The position numbers were made by a program, and so were the translations under genes. From NCBI GenBank assembly GCA_947504045.1, contig CANNFY010000005.1, forward strand, positions 1 to 64,000: a DNA stretch of 64,000 nt, in the 5' to 3' direction. This document shows, piece after piece, positions 1 through 8,759 of this stretch (positions within the stretch are counted from its first letter, which is position 1; each line of letters starts with the position of its first letter). The notes beneath the pieces were generated by a model, which saw only the letters and a program-made list of their open reading frames with translations, was not told the DNA's origin and searched no databases. Source of the DNA: an uncultured Maribacter sp. Its GTDB lineage: Bacteria; Bacteroidota; Bacteroidia; Flavobacteriales; Flavobacteriaceae.

Positions 1-1
1 T

Positions 2-3000
2 GCTATTACGAGTAACGATACGGATATTGCTACAAACGCAACTGCAATTGCTAGCAACGATACCGATATTACGGCGCTACAAAACGATAAAGAAGATACT
101 GCGAACAAATCTACCGATGTTGCTTTAGGTACTTCAGATGTGGCTTTTCCAACACAAAATGCTGTAAAGACTTATGTAGATACTCAAGTAGCAACCATCA
201 CTACCGATGATGATATTTCTGCCGTTACTTTTGATGGCACTAACTTAAGTGTTACCGAAAGTGGTACTACGCTTTCTGCAGACCTTTCGGCTTTAGAAGA
301 ATCTAGTGATATTACTGCGAATACTACTGCTATTACGAGTAACGATACGGATATTGCTACAAACGCAACTGCAATTGCTAGCAACGATACCGATATTACG
401 GCGCTACAAAACGATAAAGAAGATACTGCGAACAAATCTACCGATGTTGCTTTAGGTACTTCGGATGTGGCTTTTCCAACACAAAATGCTGTAAAGACTT
501 ATGTAGATAATCAGGTAGGTACGATTACTACCGATGATGATATTTCTGCTGTTACTTTTGATGGCACCAACTTAAGTGTTATCGAAAGTGGTACTACGCT
601 TTCTGCTAACCTTTCCGATTTAGAAGAATCTGCAGATATTACTGCGAATACCAATGCGATTACGAGTAATGATACAGATATTACAGATTTACAATCCAAT
701 AAAGAAGATACCGCAAACAAATCTACCGATGTGGCTTTAGGTACTTCCGATGTGGCTTTCCCAACACAAAATGCTGTAAAGACTTATGTAGATACTCAAG
801 TAGCAACCATCACTACCGATGATGACATTTCTGCCGTTACTTTTGATGGTACTAACTTAAGTGTTACCGAAAGTGGTACTACGCTTTCTGCTGATCTTTC
901 GGCTTTAGAAGAATCTGCAGATATTACTGCAAACACTACTGCGATTAATAACGAAATTACTCGTGCTACTGCTGCGGAAGCTGCAAACACAGCTAACATT
1001 ACTAGCAACGATACCGATATTACGGCACTACAATCCGATAAAGAAGATACTGCGAACAAATCTACCGATGTTGCTTTAGGTACTTCCGATGTGGCTTTTC
1101 CAACACAAAATGCTGTAAAGACTTATGTAGATACTCAAGTAGCAACCATTACTACCGATGATGATATTTCTGCCGTTACTTTTGATGGTACCAACTTAAG
1201 TGTTACCGAAAGTGGTACTACGCTTTCTGCGGACCTTTCCGATCTAGAAGAATCTGCTGAAATTTCTACACTACAAGCGGATGTGGACCAAAACGAATTA
1301 GATGCAGATAATGCCATTACTGCTGTGCAAAATGATGTTGACCAAAACGAGTCGGATGCAGATGCGGCTATCGCTCTTAAAGAAGATACCGCTAACAAAT
1401 CTACTGATGTTGCTTTAGGTACTTCCGATGTGGCTTTCCCAACACAAAATGCTGTAAAGACTTATGTAGATACTCAAGTAGCAACCATCACTACCGATGA
1501 TGATATTTCTGCAGTTACTTTTGATGGTACTAACTTAAGTGTTACCGAAAGTGGCACTACGCTTTCTGCGGACCTTTCGGCTTTAGAAGAATCTGCAGAT
1601 ATTACTGCGAATACCAATGCGATTACGAGTAACGATACGGATATTGCTACAAACGCAACTGCAATTGCTAGCAACGATACCGATATTACGGCGCTACAAT
1701 CCGATAAAGAAGATACTGCCAACAAATCTACCGATGTGGCTTTAGGTACTTCCGATGTTGCTTTCCCAACGCAAAATGCTGTAAAGACTTATGTAGATAC
1801 TCAAGTAGGTACCATCACTACCGATGATGATATTTCTGCCGTTACTTTTGATGGTACCAACTTAAGTGTTACCGAAAGTGGTACTACGCTTTCTGCGGAC
1901 CTTTCGGCTTTAGAAGAATCTGCAGATATTACTGCAAACACTACTGCTATTAATAACGAAATTACTCGTGCTACTGCAGCGGAAGCTGCAAACACAGCTA
2001 ACATTACTAGCAACGATACCGATATTACGGCACTACAATCCGATAAAGAAGATACTGCCAACAAATCTACCGATGTTGCTTTAGGCACTTCCGATGTGGC
2101 TTTTCCAACACAAAATGCAGTTAAAACTTATGTAGATAATCAAGTAGGTACCATCACTACCGATGATGATATTTCTGCCGTTACTTTTGATGGTACTAAC
2201 TTAAGCGTTACTGAAAGTGGTACTACGCTTTCTGCTGACCTTTCAGCTTTAGAAGAATCTAGTGATATTACTGCGAATACCAATGCGATTACGAGTAATG
2301 ATACGGATATTGCAACAAACGCAACTGCAATTGCTAGCAACGATACCGATATTACAGCCTTACAAAACGATAAAGAAGATACCGCTAACAAATCTACCGA
2401 TGTTACTCTGGCAGATGGAACTAACACAAAATTCCCAACAGAACTTGCAGTTAAAACCTATGTAGATAATCAGACGGTAAACGGTACTCAAGGCTCCATA
2501 TTTTTTGCTGATACAGATGGCTCAGTTACTGAAGACAACTCGCAATTATTTTGGGACGGCACCAGTCTAGGTATTGGAAATAATAGTCCTAGTAATAAAT
2601 TACAAGTATCTGGTGCAGTTAGATCAGCAGGGTATCTAAATTCTTCTGGTACTACTAATGAACCTTCCTATAGGTTTCATGAAGATACAAATACGGGTAT
2701 GTACAGAAAAGCTGCTGATGAGATAGGTTTAACTGTAGGTGGCAACGATGCTTTAATTATAGATGAAGTTACAACAGGAAATACAAAAGTTATTGTAACA
2801 CAATCATTAGAACTAGAAGGAACCTTGGTGGATGAAAATGATTCTCCTGGTACTGCAGGGCAAGTATTAACTGCTACTGCAACAGGAACAGAATGGGTTA
2901 CGAATTACAATCCTGTAAAAGCTATCGGTAAAATTTCTAGTGGTGGTGGCATTGTTAAAGCAACAACAGGTATTACTGTTACCAAGTTAACTGGCAATGG

Positions 3001-3223
3001 TCATTACCGAATTAATTTACCTTCTGGTATTGTATCTGATGCAGATTACATTATTCAACTAACCCAACCAGGAAGAGGTGGGGCTGGAAACGATGACCCA
3101 GGCATATCTTACTCCAACCAAACTAGCTCTAGTTTTGAAGTTATTATTGGAGATAATGATAATGGTGGTACAGACCGTAATAGATTTGACTCGGAATTTA
3201 TGTTTACCATTTTAGATTTATAA
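2..3223 (+). CDS. Repetitive fibre-like/surface protein, 5' end outside window
   Basis: The reading frame is already open at base 2 and runs to TAA at 3221-3223, so at least 1,073 residues are visible and the N-terminus is missing. A GTG at 140 is an internal Val codon, not the start. Seven units of 95-113 residues each carry KEDTANKSTDVALGTSDV, then AFPTQNAVKTYVD, then a DDDISAVTFDGTNLSV strand-rich part, then a Thr/Asn/Asp-rich stretch (SNDTDI, NATAI) that looks like a helical or coiled-coil stalk. After the repeats a non-repeated region includes SYRFHEDTNTGMYR, a pattern I associate with phage tail-fibre proteins. No T9SS C-terminal sorting domain is visible. The next gene, a T9SS cargo, starts 23 bp downstream and is probably co-transcribed. 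A trimeric fibre or adhesin-like stalk is inferred; no enzymatic function is suggested. Confidence 0.8.
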   Translation, partial: AITSNDTDIATNATAIASNDTDITALQNDKEDTANKSTDVALGTSDVAFPTQNAVKTYVDTQVATITTDDDISAVTFDGTNLSVTESGTTLSADLSALEESSDITANTTAITSNDTDIATNATAIASNDTDITALQNDKEDTANKSTDVALGTSDVAFPTQNAVKTYVDNQVGTITTDDDISAVTFDGTNLSVIESGTTLSANLSDLEESADITANTNAITSNDTDITDLQSNKEDTANKSTDVALGTSDVAFPTQNAVKTYVDTQVATITTDDDISAVTFDGTNLSVTESGTTLSADLSALEESADITANTTAINNEITRATAAEAANTANITSNDTDITALQSDKEDTANKSTDVALGTSDVAFPTQNAVKTYVDTQVATITTDDDISAVTFDGTNLSVTESGTTLSADLSDLEESAEISTLQADVDQNELDADNAITAVQNDVDQNESDADAAIALKEDTANKSTDVALGTSDVAFPTQNAVKTYVDTQVATITTDDDISAVTFDGTNLSVTESGTTLSADLSALEESADITANTNAITSNDTDIATNATAIASNDTDITALQSDKEDTANKSTDVALGTSDVAFPTQNAVKTYVDTQVGTITTDDDISAVTFDGTNLSVTESGTTLSADLSALEESADITANTTAINNEITRATAAEAANTANITSNDTDITALQSDKEDTANKSTDVALGTSDVAFPTQNAVKTYVDNQVGTITTDDDISAVTFDGTNLSVTESGTTLSADLSALEESSDITANTNAITSNDTDIATNATAIASNDTDITALQNDKEDTANKSTDVTLADGTNTKFPTELAVKTYVDNQTVNGTQGSIFFADTDGSVTEDNSQLFWDGTSLGIGNNSPSNKLQVSGAVRSAGYLNSSGTTNEPSYRFHEDTNTGMYRKAADEIGLTVGGNDALIIDEVTTGNTKVIVTQSLELEGTLVDENDSPGTAGQVLTATATGTEWVTNYNPVKAIGKISSGGGIVKATTGITVTKLTGNGHYRINLPSGIVSDADYIIQLTQPGRGGAGNDDPGISYSNQTSSSFEVIIGDNDNGGTDRNRFDSEFMFTILDL
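89..2371 (+). repeat. Seven in-frame tandem repeats of 285-339 bp
   Basis: Units start at the Lys codon of KEDTANKS at 89, 416, 701, 1040, 1379, 1706 and 2045, giving lengths 327, 285, 339, 339, 327, 339 and 327 bp. All are multiples of three. An eighth, diverged partial unit begins at 2372. Units are near identical at DNA level; the length changes sit in the stalk part, where about four alternative segments occur (SNDTDIATNATAI type, NNEITRATAAEAANTANI type, a short type, and a DVDQNE type). The array continues left of the window edge. Confidence 0.95.
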
Positions 3224-3246
3224 TAATATACTTCAAAATTAAAAAC

Positions 3247-4419
3247 ATGAAACTGTTAAAAACCATAGGCCTATTTTTACTACTACAACATACCATTGTA
3301 GCGCAAGATGCCTTACATAATTTTGGAAATCTGCAAGTACACGATGGTACTGCCGTAGGGCTGCATATAAATTTAGTAAATGATGGTACTTTTAACAATA
3401 ACCTTGGCTTAGTTGGTTTTTATGGCTACGATACATCTTTAAATATTTCTGGAACTAACATTCCTGTTTTTTATGACACAGAAATACTTGTAGATAACAA
3501 CTTATTTTTAGAAACATCTATTGAAGTAGAAAATAACACTAACCTAATAACAGGAGATATTGTAACCCCAAGAAATAATTCAGAAATCTATATTAATTTT
3601 CTAAATAATGCTTTTTACATTGGAGAAAATATGGTTTCTAAAGTAGACGGTTATGCAGCAATAACAAATAAAGATGATTTTATTTTTCCTATAGGAACAG
3701 AAGATAGACTACGAACACTAACCCTAAATTCACAAGCTACAAATGCATTTGCTAAATGCGCATATTTTTACGAAAACCCAAATACACCTTCTACATTTAC
3801 AGAATCTTTTGACACTAATAGTAAAGAAACAGAACTCTTAAAAGTTAGCGAAGAAGAATTTTGGCATTTAGAAGGAGACATTCCTTCTACCGTTACATTA
3901 ACTTGGGATATTTATAGTAACATAAGTGCTTTAGGAGAATTTATTACCGATTTAAAAATAGTAGGCTGGAGTAAAGCACAACAACAATGGGTTAATTTAG
4001 GAAATACCAATGTACAAGGAAGCCTAACCCTAGGAACAATTACATCTGACACTTTTTTACCTAATGATTATGCTATTATTACAATAGGAGGAAATAGTGA
4101 TGTTTTAGAGGCATTTAATTTACTGGAACTAGATAATTATTACATGACACCAAATGGAGATGGGGTGAACGATTTTCTGGTAATAGACGGTATAGAAAAC
4201 TCTCCAAATAACAACCTACAAATTTACAACAGATACGGAATTATGGTTTATTCTAAAAACAACTACACTAATGAGTTTGGTGGATTTTCTAATAGAAGCT
4301 CCGTTATTACAAGAAACGATGGCTTGGCATCTGGTGTTTACTTTTATTTAATAACATTAAACGATTTAAGGCAAAAACACCAAGGTTATCTTTATTTAAC
4401 CTCCAATGCAAAAAAATAA
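3247..4419 (+). CDS. T9SS-secreted protein with gliding-motility-type C-terminal sorting domain
   Basis: A 390-residue protein. Residues 1-20 form a Sec signal peptide (MKLLKTIGLFLLL then IVAQ). The last ~95 residues hold the pattern of the type B T9SS sorting domain (gliding motility-associated C-terminal domain): YMTPNGDGVNDFLVIDGI, then LQIYNRYGIMVY, then GVYFYLITL and a short charged end. The middle is strand-rich and I do not recognise it. Such proteins are exported across the outer membrane by T9SS and attached to or released from the surface. The gene starts 23 bp after the repetitive-protein gene, so the two probably form one unit and may interact at the cell surface; that is inference. 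Confidence 0.85.
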   Translation: MKLLKTIGLFLLLQHTIVAQDALHNFGNLQVHDGTAVGLHINLVNDGTFNNNLGLVGFYGYDTSLNISGTNIPVFYDTEILVDNNLFLETSIEVENNTNLITGDIVTPRNNSEIYINFLNNAFYIGENMVSKVDGYAAITNKDDFIFPIGTEDRLRTLTLNSQATNAFAKCAYFYENPNTPSTFTESFDTNSKETELLKVSEEEFWHLEGDIPSTVTLTWDIYSNISALGEFITDLKIVGWSKAQQQWVNLGNTNVQGSLTLGTITSDTFLPNDYAIITIGGNSDVLEAFNLLELDNYYMTPNGDGVNDFLVIDGIENSPNNNLQIYNRYGIMVYSKNNYTNEFGGFSNRSSVITRNDGLASGVYFYLITLNDLRQKHQGYLYLTSNAKK

Positions 4420-4466
4420 CTAAATTTATAAACCAATAGCATCTCTAGTAATTAATATAATTAAAA

Positions 4467-5207
4467 ATGCAAAGAAGATTATTCCTAAAAAAAAGTAGCT
4501 TAACAACATTAGCCATTTCTACTATACCATCTTCCATATTACTTGGAAAAAAAGATGAAGAATATTCTATTTTAGAATTAATGGGAAAAGTAGATATTGA
4601 TTTATACGGCAAAAACATAAATCTTAGAAAAGAAGCTCATGATGCTTTTTTAGAAATGAAAAAAGCAGCATATAGTTCCGGAATAGATTTAAAAATTGTT
4701 TCGAGTTACAGAAGTTTTCAAAAACAAGTGCAAATTTGGGAAAGAAAATATGATGCTTACACAGAAGATGATGCCATGGAACCATTGGATGCTATTGATA
4801 AAATTATAGAATACTCCACTATACCAGGAACTAGCAGACACCATTGGGGAACCGATATTGATGTTGTAGATGGGTATCGTAAAGTAGAAGGTAATGTACT
4901 TAATCCAAATAAATTTGAAGAAGGAGGCCCTTACGAAGATTTTAAAAATTGGATGGACGAAAATTCGGAAAAATATGGTTTTTATTTAGTTTATAATGAT
5001 CATCCTAAAAGAAAAGGGTTTAAATACGAACCTTGGCATTATAGCTACGCTCCTATTTCTAAACCTATGCTAACTGCTTTTAGAAGAAAAAATATTCTTT
5101 CTATACTACAAAATGAAGATTTTTATGGTACTGATCATTTTACCAATGGCTTTATAAAAGATTATATTAGAAATAATATTTTAGATATAAATAAAAACCT
5201 TTTATAA
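4467..5207 (+). CDS. M15-family D-alanyl-D-alanine carboxypeptidase, probable Tat substrate
   Basis: A 246-residue protein of the VanY/M15B type, which trims the terminal D-Ala of peptidoglycan stem peptides in the periplasm. The zinc site can be read directly: S123-R-H125-H-W-G-T-D-I-D132 matches SxHxxGxxxD, and E188-P-W-H191-Y supplies the catalytic Glu and third ligand. SSYRSFQKQ (79-87) is the usual substrate-side motif. The N-terminus MQRRLFLKKS followed by a mildly hydrophobic stretch matches the twin-arginine consensus RRxFLK, so export by Tat rather than Sec is likely. It lies 47 bp after the T9SS cargo gene with no terminator seen between them. Confidence 0.88.
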   Translation: MQRRLFLKKSSLTTLAISTIPSSILLGKKDEEYSILELMGKVDIDLYGKNINLRKEAHDAFLEMKKAAYSSGIDLKIVSSYRSFQKQVQIWERKYDAYTEDDAMEPLDAIDKIIEYSTIPGTSRHHWGTDIDVVDGYRKVEGNVLNPNKFEEGGPYEDFKNWMDENSEKYGFYLVYNDHPKRKGFKYEPWHYSYAPISKPMLTAFRRKNILSILQNEDFYGTDHFTNGFIKDYIRNNILDINKNLL

Positions 5208-5248
5208 CTCTTTTGTATATTGAGCCTCTATTTTAAACACTATACACC

Positions 5249-6016
5249 ATGAATAGAGGAAGTTGGAAAATTCGAATTTTTATTGGTCTTGCTATTGTTG
5301 CATTTGCTTTTATACAACGCTGTAGCAATAGCGAAAAAAATGAATATACAGGAAGAACACAAAATATAAACATGACCGCAGAGCAAGAAATTGCTATAGG
5401 TTTACAAAGTTTACCCGAAATTTCGCAACAACATGGTGGACTTTATCCAGATGAGCGTATGCAAGCTTTTGTAGATGCTGTTGGTAATAAATTAGTAAAT
5501 AGTAGTATTGCTAGAGAAACTCCTTATGAATACGACTTTCATTTATTAGCAGACACCCAAACCATTAATGCTTTTGCATTACCTGGTGGGCAAATTTTTA
5601 TAACCTATGCGCTTTTTTCTCAATTAAATGAGGCACAACTTGCTGGTGTTCTTGGTCACGAAATAGGACATGTTATTGGCCGCCATTCTGCAGAACGTAT
5701 AGCAGATAGTAGTTTTTGGCAAACACTTACCATGGGTGCTACAGTTGGTGCAGATATGGGAGGTTTAGTTGGCGGTATTGGGCAAAACAAACTATTAACC
5801 AATGGTCGTGGAGACGAATTAGAAAGCGATGAACTAGGAGTTCTTTTTATGATTCAATCTGGTTACCAACCAGAAGAAATGATAAAAGTTATGGAAATAC
5901 TTAAAGCTGCTGCTGGCCCTAATAGAACACCAGAATTTCAAAGTACACATCCCGACCCTGAAAATAGAATAGAAAAAATTAAAGAAGCTATTATTAAATA
6001 TAAAGGTAAAGTATAA
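5249..6016 (+). CDS. M48-family zinc metalloprotease
   Basis: A 255-residue periplasmic or membrane-anchored peptidase. One N-terminal hydrophobic segment (residues 8-23) ends in FIQRCSN, which may be a weak lipobox with Cys25. The catalytic site is H137-E-I-G-H141 within LGHEIGHVIGRH, and the third ligand is expected in E190-L-E-S-D194. This layout is that of the single-anchor M48 group (YggG/LoiP or BepA-like core without TPRs), which acts in envelope protein quality control. Length fits the family. The start ATG lies 41 bp after the preceding gene. The exact substrate cannot be told from sequence. Confidence 0.9.
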   Translation: MNRGSWKIRIFIGLAIVAFAFIQRCSNSEKNEYTGRTQNINMTAEQEIAIGLQSLPEISQQHGGLYPDERMQAFVDAVGNKLVNSSIARETPYEYDFHLLADTQTINAFALPGGQIFITYALFSQLNEAQLAGVLGHEIGHVIGRHSAERIADSSFWQTLTMGATVGADMGGLVGGIGQNKLLTNGRGDELESDELGVLFMIQSGYQPEEMIKVMEILKAAAGPNRTPEFQSTHPDPENRIEKIKEAIIKYKGKV

Positions 6017-6196
6017 ATTAAACCGATAAAACGCACTTTAATTTCGACAAAAAACATTTTATTTATACCTGATTTTTAGACATTTACTTAAATTTTGCAG
6101 CTCACCGAATAAATTTATTTAATCGTCGAAAGTTCTATTTTTTTTTCTACATTTGGGGCTCCCATAGTCTTATTACCGTCTCAGATTTAATCCTTA

Positions 6197-6204
6197 TAGC
6201 TTTG
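6197..6204 (+). promoter_or_regulatory. -7 promoter box TAGCTTTG upstream of small ORF
   Basis: TAGCTTTG fits the Bacteroidota -7 consensus TAnnTTTG and lies 26 bp before the ATG at 6231. A second match, TACATTTG, is at 6148-6155. No convincing TTG -33 element is seen at the usual spacing. Confidence 0.5.
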
Positions 6205-6230
6205 TAATTTTTAATTTTAAACAAAACTAT

Positions 6231-6398
6231 ATGGGAACACTAGTACATTTTAGAAACATTTATGAAAAAGCTTTTGAAAACTGCCATCCTAACGTTGTAG
6301 TAATGTTACTTAAGGCATATTCCGTTTTTTGCGGCATTATGTTAACATTTGCAATTTATGCCTTTATATACAGAGCATTTACAGGATTTGAGTTTTAA
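6231..6398 (+). CDS. Small membrane protein, 55 residues
   Basis: ATG at 6231, TAA at 6396-6398. It begins MGTLVHFRNIYEKAF, has a hydrophobic helix from about residue 22 to 47 with a lysine near its start, and ends FTGFEF. It is preceded by a -7 box and followed by a strong terminator at 6457-6494, so it looks like a complete monocistronic unit. The composition (one amphipathic N-terminal helix, one transmembrane segment) resembles short conserved flavobacterial proteins of unknown function; from memory these may be annotated DUF6747, which I cannot check. No function is proposed. Confidence 0.65.
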   Translation: MGTLVHFRNIYEKAFENCHPNVVVMLLKAYSVFCGIMLTFAIYAFIYRAFTGFEF

Positions 6399-6456
6399 TT
6401 ATTTTTAGTTCGCACTCTTTTACCTGAACACTATTGGAGAAGAACTTTTTATTGTA

Positions 6457-6494
6457 AAAAAAATCCCATTCTACTATAGAATGGGATTTTTTTT
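6457..6494. terminator. Bidirectional intrinsic terminator
   Basis: A perfect 10-bp stem (6464-6473 with 6477-6486, TCCCATTCTA) closes a 3-nt loop. It is flanked by an A-run on the left and eight T on the right, so it can serve the small ORF on the plus strand and the ankyrin gene on the minus strand. Confidence 0.9.
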
Positions 6495-6507
6495 AGCACA
6501 TTTTTTT

Positions 6508-6897
6508 TTACCCTTTAGCTTTTTTTATAACTGCAAGAGCCTCTTTAGCGTTAGATTCTTTAGCAATTTCTGTAATAGTAAAACCATTTTTACATTTAAT
6601 TTTAAGATCTGCTCCATTAGCAATAAGAAGTTCTAAAATTTCTGCTTTGTTATAACGTGCAGCAAAAATTGCAGGTGTCATTCCTAAAGATACCTTATTA
6701 ACATCTTCTCCTGCTTCAATCATCCCTTTTACTAATTTTAAATTTCCACTTAAAATAGCTTTACAAAAAGTGCTAATTTCTGGGTTTACAACAAACTGTG
6801 TTTCATTACACTTTAATACACTTACATTCTCATTCGCCATTAATCCTGTACTTAAAAGTACAGCCATAATAGCCATAGTTACTGTTAATTTTTTCAT
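6508..6897 (-). CDS. Exported ankyrin-repeat protein
   Basis: 129 residues. Residues 1-21 are a Sec signal peptide (MKKLTVTMAIMAVLLSTGLMA). The mature part contains two ankyrin-type repeats: LKLVKGMIEAGEDVNKVS followed by MTPAIFAARYNKAEILELLI, ANGADLKIKCKNGFTITEIA. There are three cysteines (about residues 29, 45, 104), which could pair in the periplasm. Ankyrin repeats bind other proteins; the partner is unknown. The gene is monocistronic and transcribed toward the shared terminator at 6457-6494, with a 223-bp intergenic region upstream shared with gpmI. Confidence 0.8.
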   Translation of the reverse strand: MKKLTVTMAIMAVLLSTGLMANENVSVLKCNETQFVVNPEISTFCKAILSGNLKLVKGMIEAGEDVNKVSLGMTPAIFAARYNKAEILELLIANGADLKIKCKNGFTITEIAKESNAKEALAVIKKAKG

Positions 6898-7090
6898 GAT
6901 GATTTGTTTTTTAATTGATGAATAAATGAATTGATATAAAAAAGACGACGCGCATTTAATATTGTTACATAAAAAACACTTTTTTTATATTAATTTAACA
7001 TCTTTAACATTTTTTTAAAACAGATACAATATTGTTTACAAACCACTAAAAAATTGAATACGAAACTTAGTTTAAGTAAATATATCATAG

Positions 7091-7098
7091 TACTTTTG
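7091..7098 (+). promoter_or_regulatory. -7 promoter box TACTTTTG for gpmI
   Basis: Exact TAnnTTTG match 22 bp before the gpmI ATG. The 223-bp divergent region 6898-7120 also holds a 10-bp palindrome ACAATATTGT at 7026-7035, possibly an operator. Confidence 0.6.
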
Positions 7099-7120
7099 AT
7101 GCTATAAAGACACTATAATT

Positions 7121-8638
7121 ATGAACAAAAAAGTAATCCTAATGATATTGGATGGCTGGGGAAAATCTCCAGACCCAAAAGTATCTGCCATAGATAATGC
7201 TCAAACTCCTTTTATAGATGCGTTATACCAAAACTACCCAAATGCAACCCTAAGAACTGATGGTGAACATGTTGGTTTACCTACAGGCCAAATGGGAAAT
7301 AGTGAAGTTGGTCATATGAATTTAGGAGCTGGTAGAATTGTTTATCAAGATTTAGCAAAAATTAATTTAGCAATAGAAAACAATACTTTAAAAGATGAAA
7401 AAGTATTGATAGATGCTCTTGCCTATGCTAAAGAAAATAATAAAAAAGTACATTTTTTAGGACTTTTAAGTAATGGTGGTGTGCATGCACACACTAATCA
7501 TTTAAAAGGGTTTATTGATGCTGCAAATAATGCAGGTGTACAAAACTCATATATTCATGCTTTTACAGATGGTAGAGATGTAGACCCAAAATCTGGAAAA
7601 GGCTATGTAGAAGATATTGAAAAATACATATCTAACACCAATACTAAACTTGCTTCTGTAACAGGGCGTTATTATGCCATGGATAGAGACAAACGTTGGG
7701 AACGTGTACAATTAGCTTATGATGCTCTAGTAAATGCAAATGGAACAAAAACAAGTTCCATAGCCAACAGTATTCAAGAAAACTATGATGCAGATATTAC
7801 CGATGAGTTTATAAAACCATTAATAGCTACAGATAGTAATGGTGCCCCTCTTGCTACTATTGAAAAAGATGATGTTGTTATCTTTTTTAACTTTAGAACA
7901 GACAGAGGAAGAGAGCTAACCGAAATGCTTAATCAAAAAGATTTTGAAGAATACAATACAAAAAAAATAGACCTTTACTATGTTACAATAACAAATTATA
8001 GTGACGATTTTAAAGGAATAAAAGTAATCTTCAATAAAGATAATATTACGCAAACCTTAGGAGAAGTTTTAGAAAAAAATAACAAAAAGCAAATCCGAAT
8101 AGCGGAAACAGAAAAATACCCTCATGTAACTTTTTTCTTTTCTGGCGGACAAGAAACTCCATTTAAAGGAGAGTCTCGTATTCTAAAAAACTCTCCAAAA
8201 GTTGCAACATATGATTTACAGCCGGAAATGAGTGCTTACGAATTACGTGATGCATTAGTACCCGAGTTACAAAAAGGAGAAGCAGATTTTGTTTGTTTAA
8301 ACTTTGCAAATGGAGATATGGTAGGCCATACTGGCGTAATGAGTGCTGCAATTAAAGCCTGCGAAGCAGTAGATATTTGTGCTAAAGATGTAATTACTAC
8401 AGGTTTAGAAAATGGTTATACAACAATACTAATTGCAGACCATGGTAATTGCGAAACTATGATGAATCCGGATGGTAGCCCGCATACAGCCCATACAACA
8501 AATCCAGTACCAATTATATTAATTGATAAAGAATTAAAGAAAATAGAAAGTGGAGTGTTAGGAGATGTTGCCCCAACAATACTTAAGTTAATTGGTATTC
8601 CGCAACCAAAAGCAATGACACAACATTCGTTAGTTTAA
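7121..8638 (+). CDS. gpmI: 2,3-bisphosphoglycerate-independent phosphoglycerate mutase
   Basis: 505 residues, the normal length for iPGM. It interconverts 3- and 2-phosphoglycerate in cytoplasmic glycolysis and gluconeogenesis, using two Mn2+ ions and a phosphoserine. The alkaline-phosphatase-like core starts with MILDGWG, the nucleophile is Ser61 in GQMGNSEVGHMNLGAGR, and later metal-binding motifs include HAFTDGRDVDP, NFRTDRGRE, FANGDMVGHTG and ADHGNCE. It is a single-gene unit with its own -7 box upstream and a terminator 29 bp downstream. Confidence 0.97.
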   Translation: MNKKVILMILDGWGKSPDPKVSAIDNAQTPFIDALYQNYPNATLRTDGEHVGLPTGQMGNSEVGHMNLGAGRIVYQDLAKINLAIENNTLKDEKVLIDALAYAKENNKKVHFLGLLSNGGVHAHTNHLKGFIDAANNAGVQNSYIHAFTDGRDVDPKSGKGYVEDIEKYISNTNTKLASVTGRYYAMDRDKRWERVQLAYDALVNANGTKTSSIANSIQENYDADITDEFIKPLIATDSNGAPLATIEKDDVVIFFNFRTDRGRELTEMLNQKDFEEYNTKKIDLYYVTITNYSDDFKGIKVIFNKDNITQTLGEVLEKNNKKQIRIAETEKYPHVTFFFSGGQETPFKGESRILKNSPKVATYDLQPEMSAYELRDALVPELQKGEADFVCLNFANGDMVGHTGVMSAAIKACEAVDICAKDVITTGLENGYTTILIADHGNCETMMNPDGSPHTAHTTNPVPIILIDKELKKIESGVLGDVAPTILKLIGIPQPKAMTQHSLV

Positions 8639-8666
8639 ACACAACTACAATTTACTTAATATAAAA

Positions 8667-8697
8667 GGCCAACTTAAAAAGTTGGTCTTTATTTTTA
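8667..8697 (+). terminator. Intrinsic terminator after gpmI
   Basis: An 8-bp stem with one G-T pair (8667-8674 with 8680-8687) and a 5-nt loop, followed by a T-rich tract. Confidence 0.8.
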
Positions 8698-8725
8698 TAC
8701 TAAAAGCACCATTAAATTAGACTTC

Positions 8726-8753
8726 TTTCCTTAAAAGGAAATATTTACCTTTG
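8726..8753 (+). promoter_or_regulatory. map promoter with overlapping upstream inverted repeat
   Basis: The -7 box TACCTTTG is at 8746-8753 and the map ATG at 8760, only six bases later. Transcription from this box would start at or next to the ATG, giving a leaderless or nearly leaderless mRNA. Just upstream, 8726-8741 is an inverted repeat TTTCCTT-AA-AAGGAAA that could be an operator. Confidence 0.55.
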
Positions 8754-8759
8754 CAAACT

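Noticed and set aside
184-2427. Seven antisense ORFs of 69-95 residues, one per tandem repeat.
   Set aside because: They recur with the repeat period and are shadows of the sense frame; their translations have no family resemblance and the sense frame clearly encodes protein.
2262-2465. 67-residue plus-strand ORF inside the repeat gene in another frame.
   Set aside because: It overlaps the well-supported frame and has low-complexity Leu/Gln composition typical of a frame shadow.
1-2475. Periodic repeats as a possible CRISPR array.
   Set aside because: Units are ~300 bp, protein-coding, in frame, with no short repeat-spacer structure and no cas genes.
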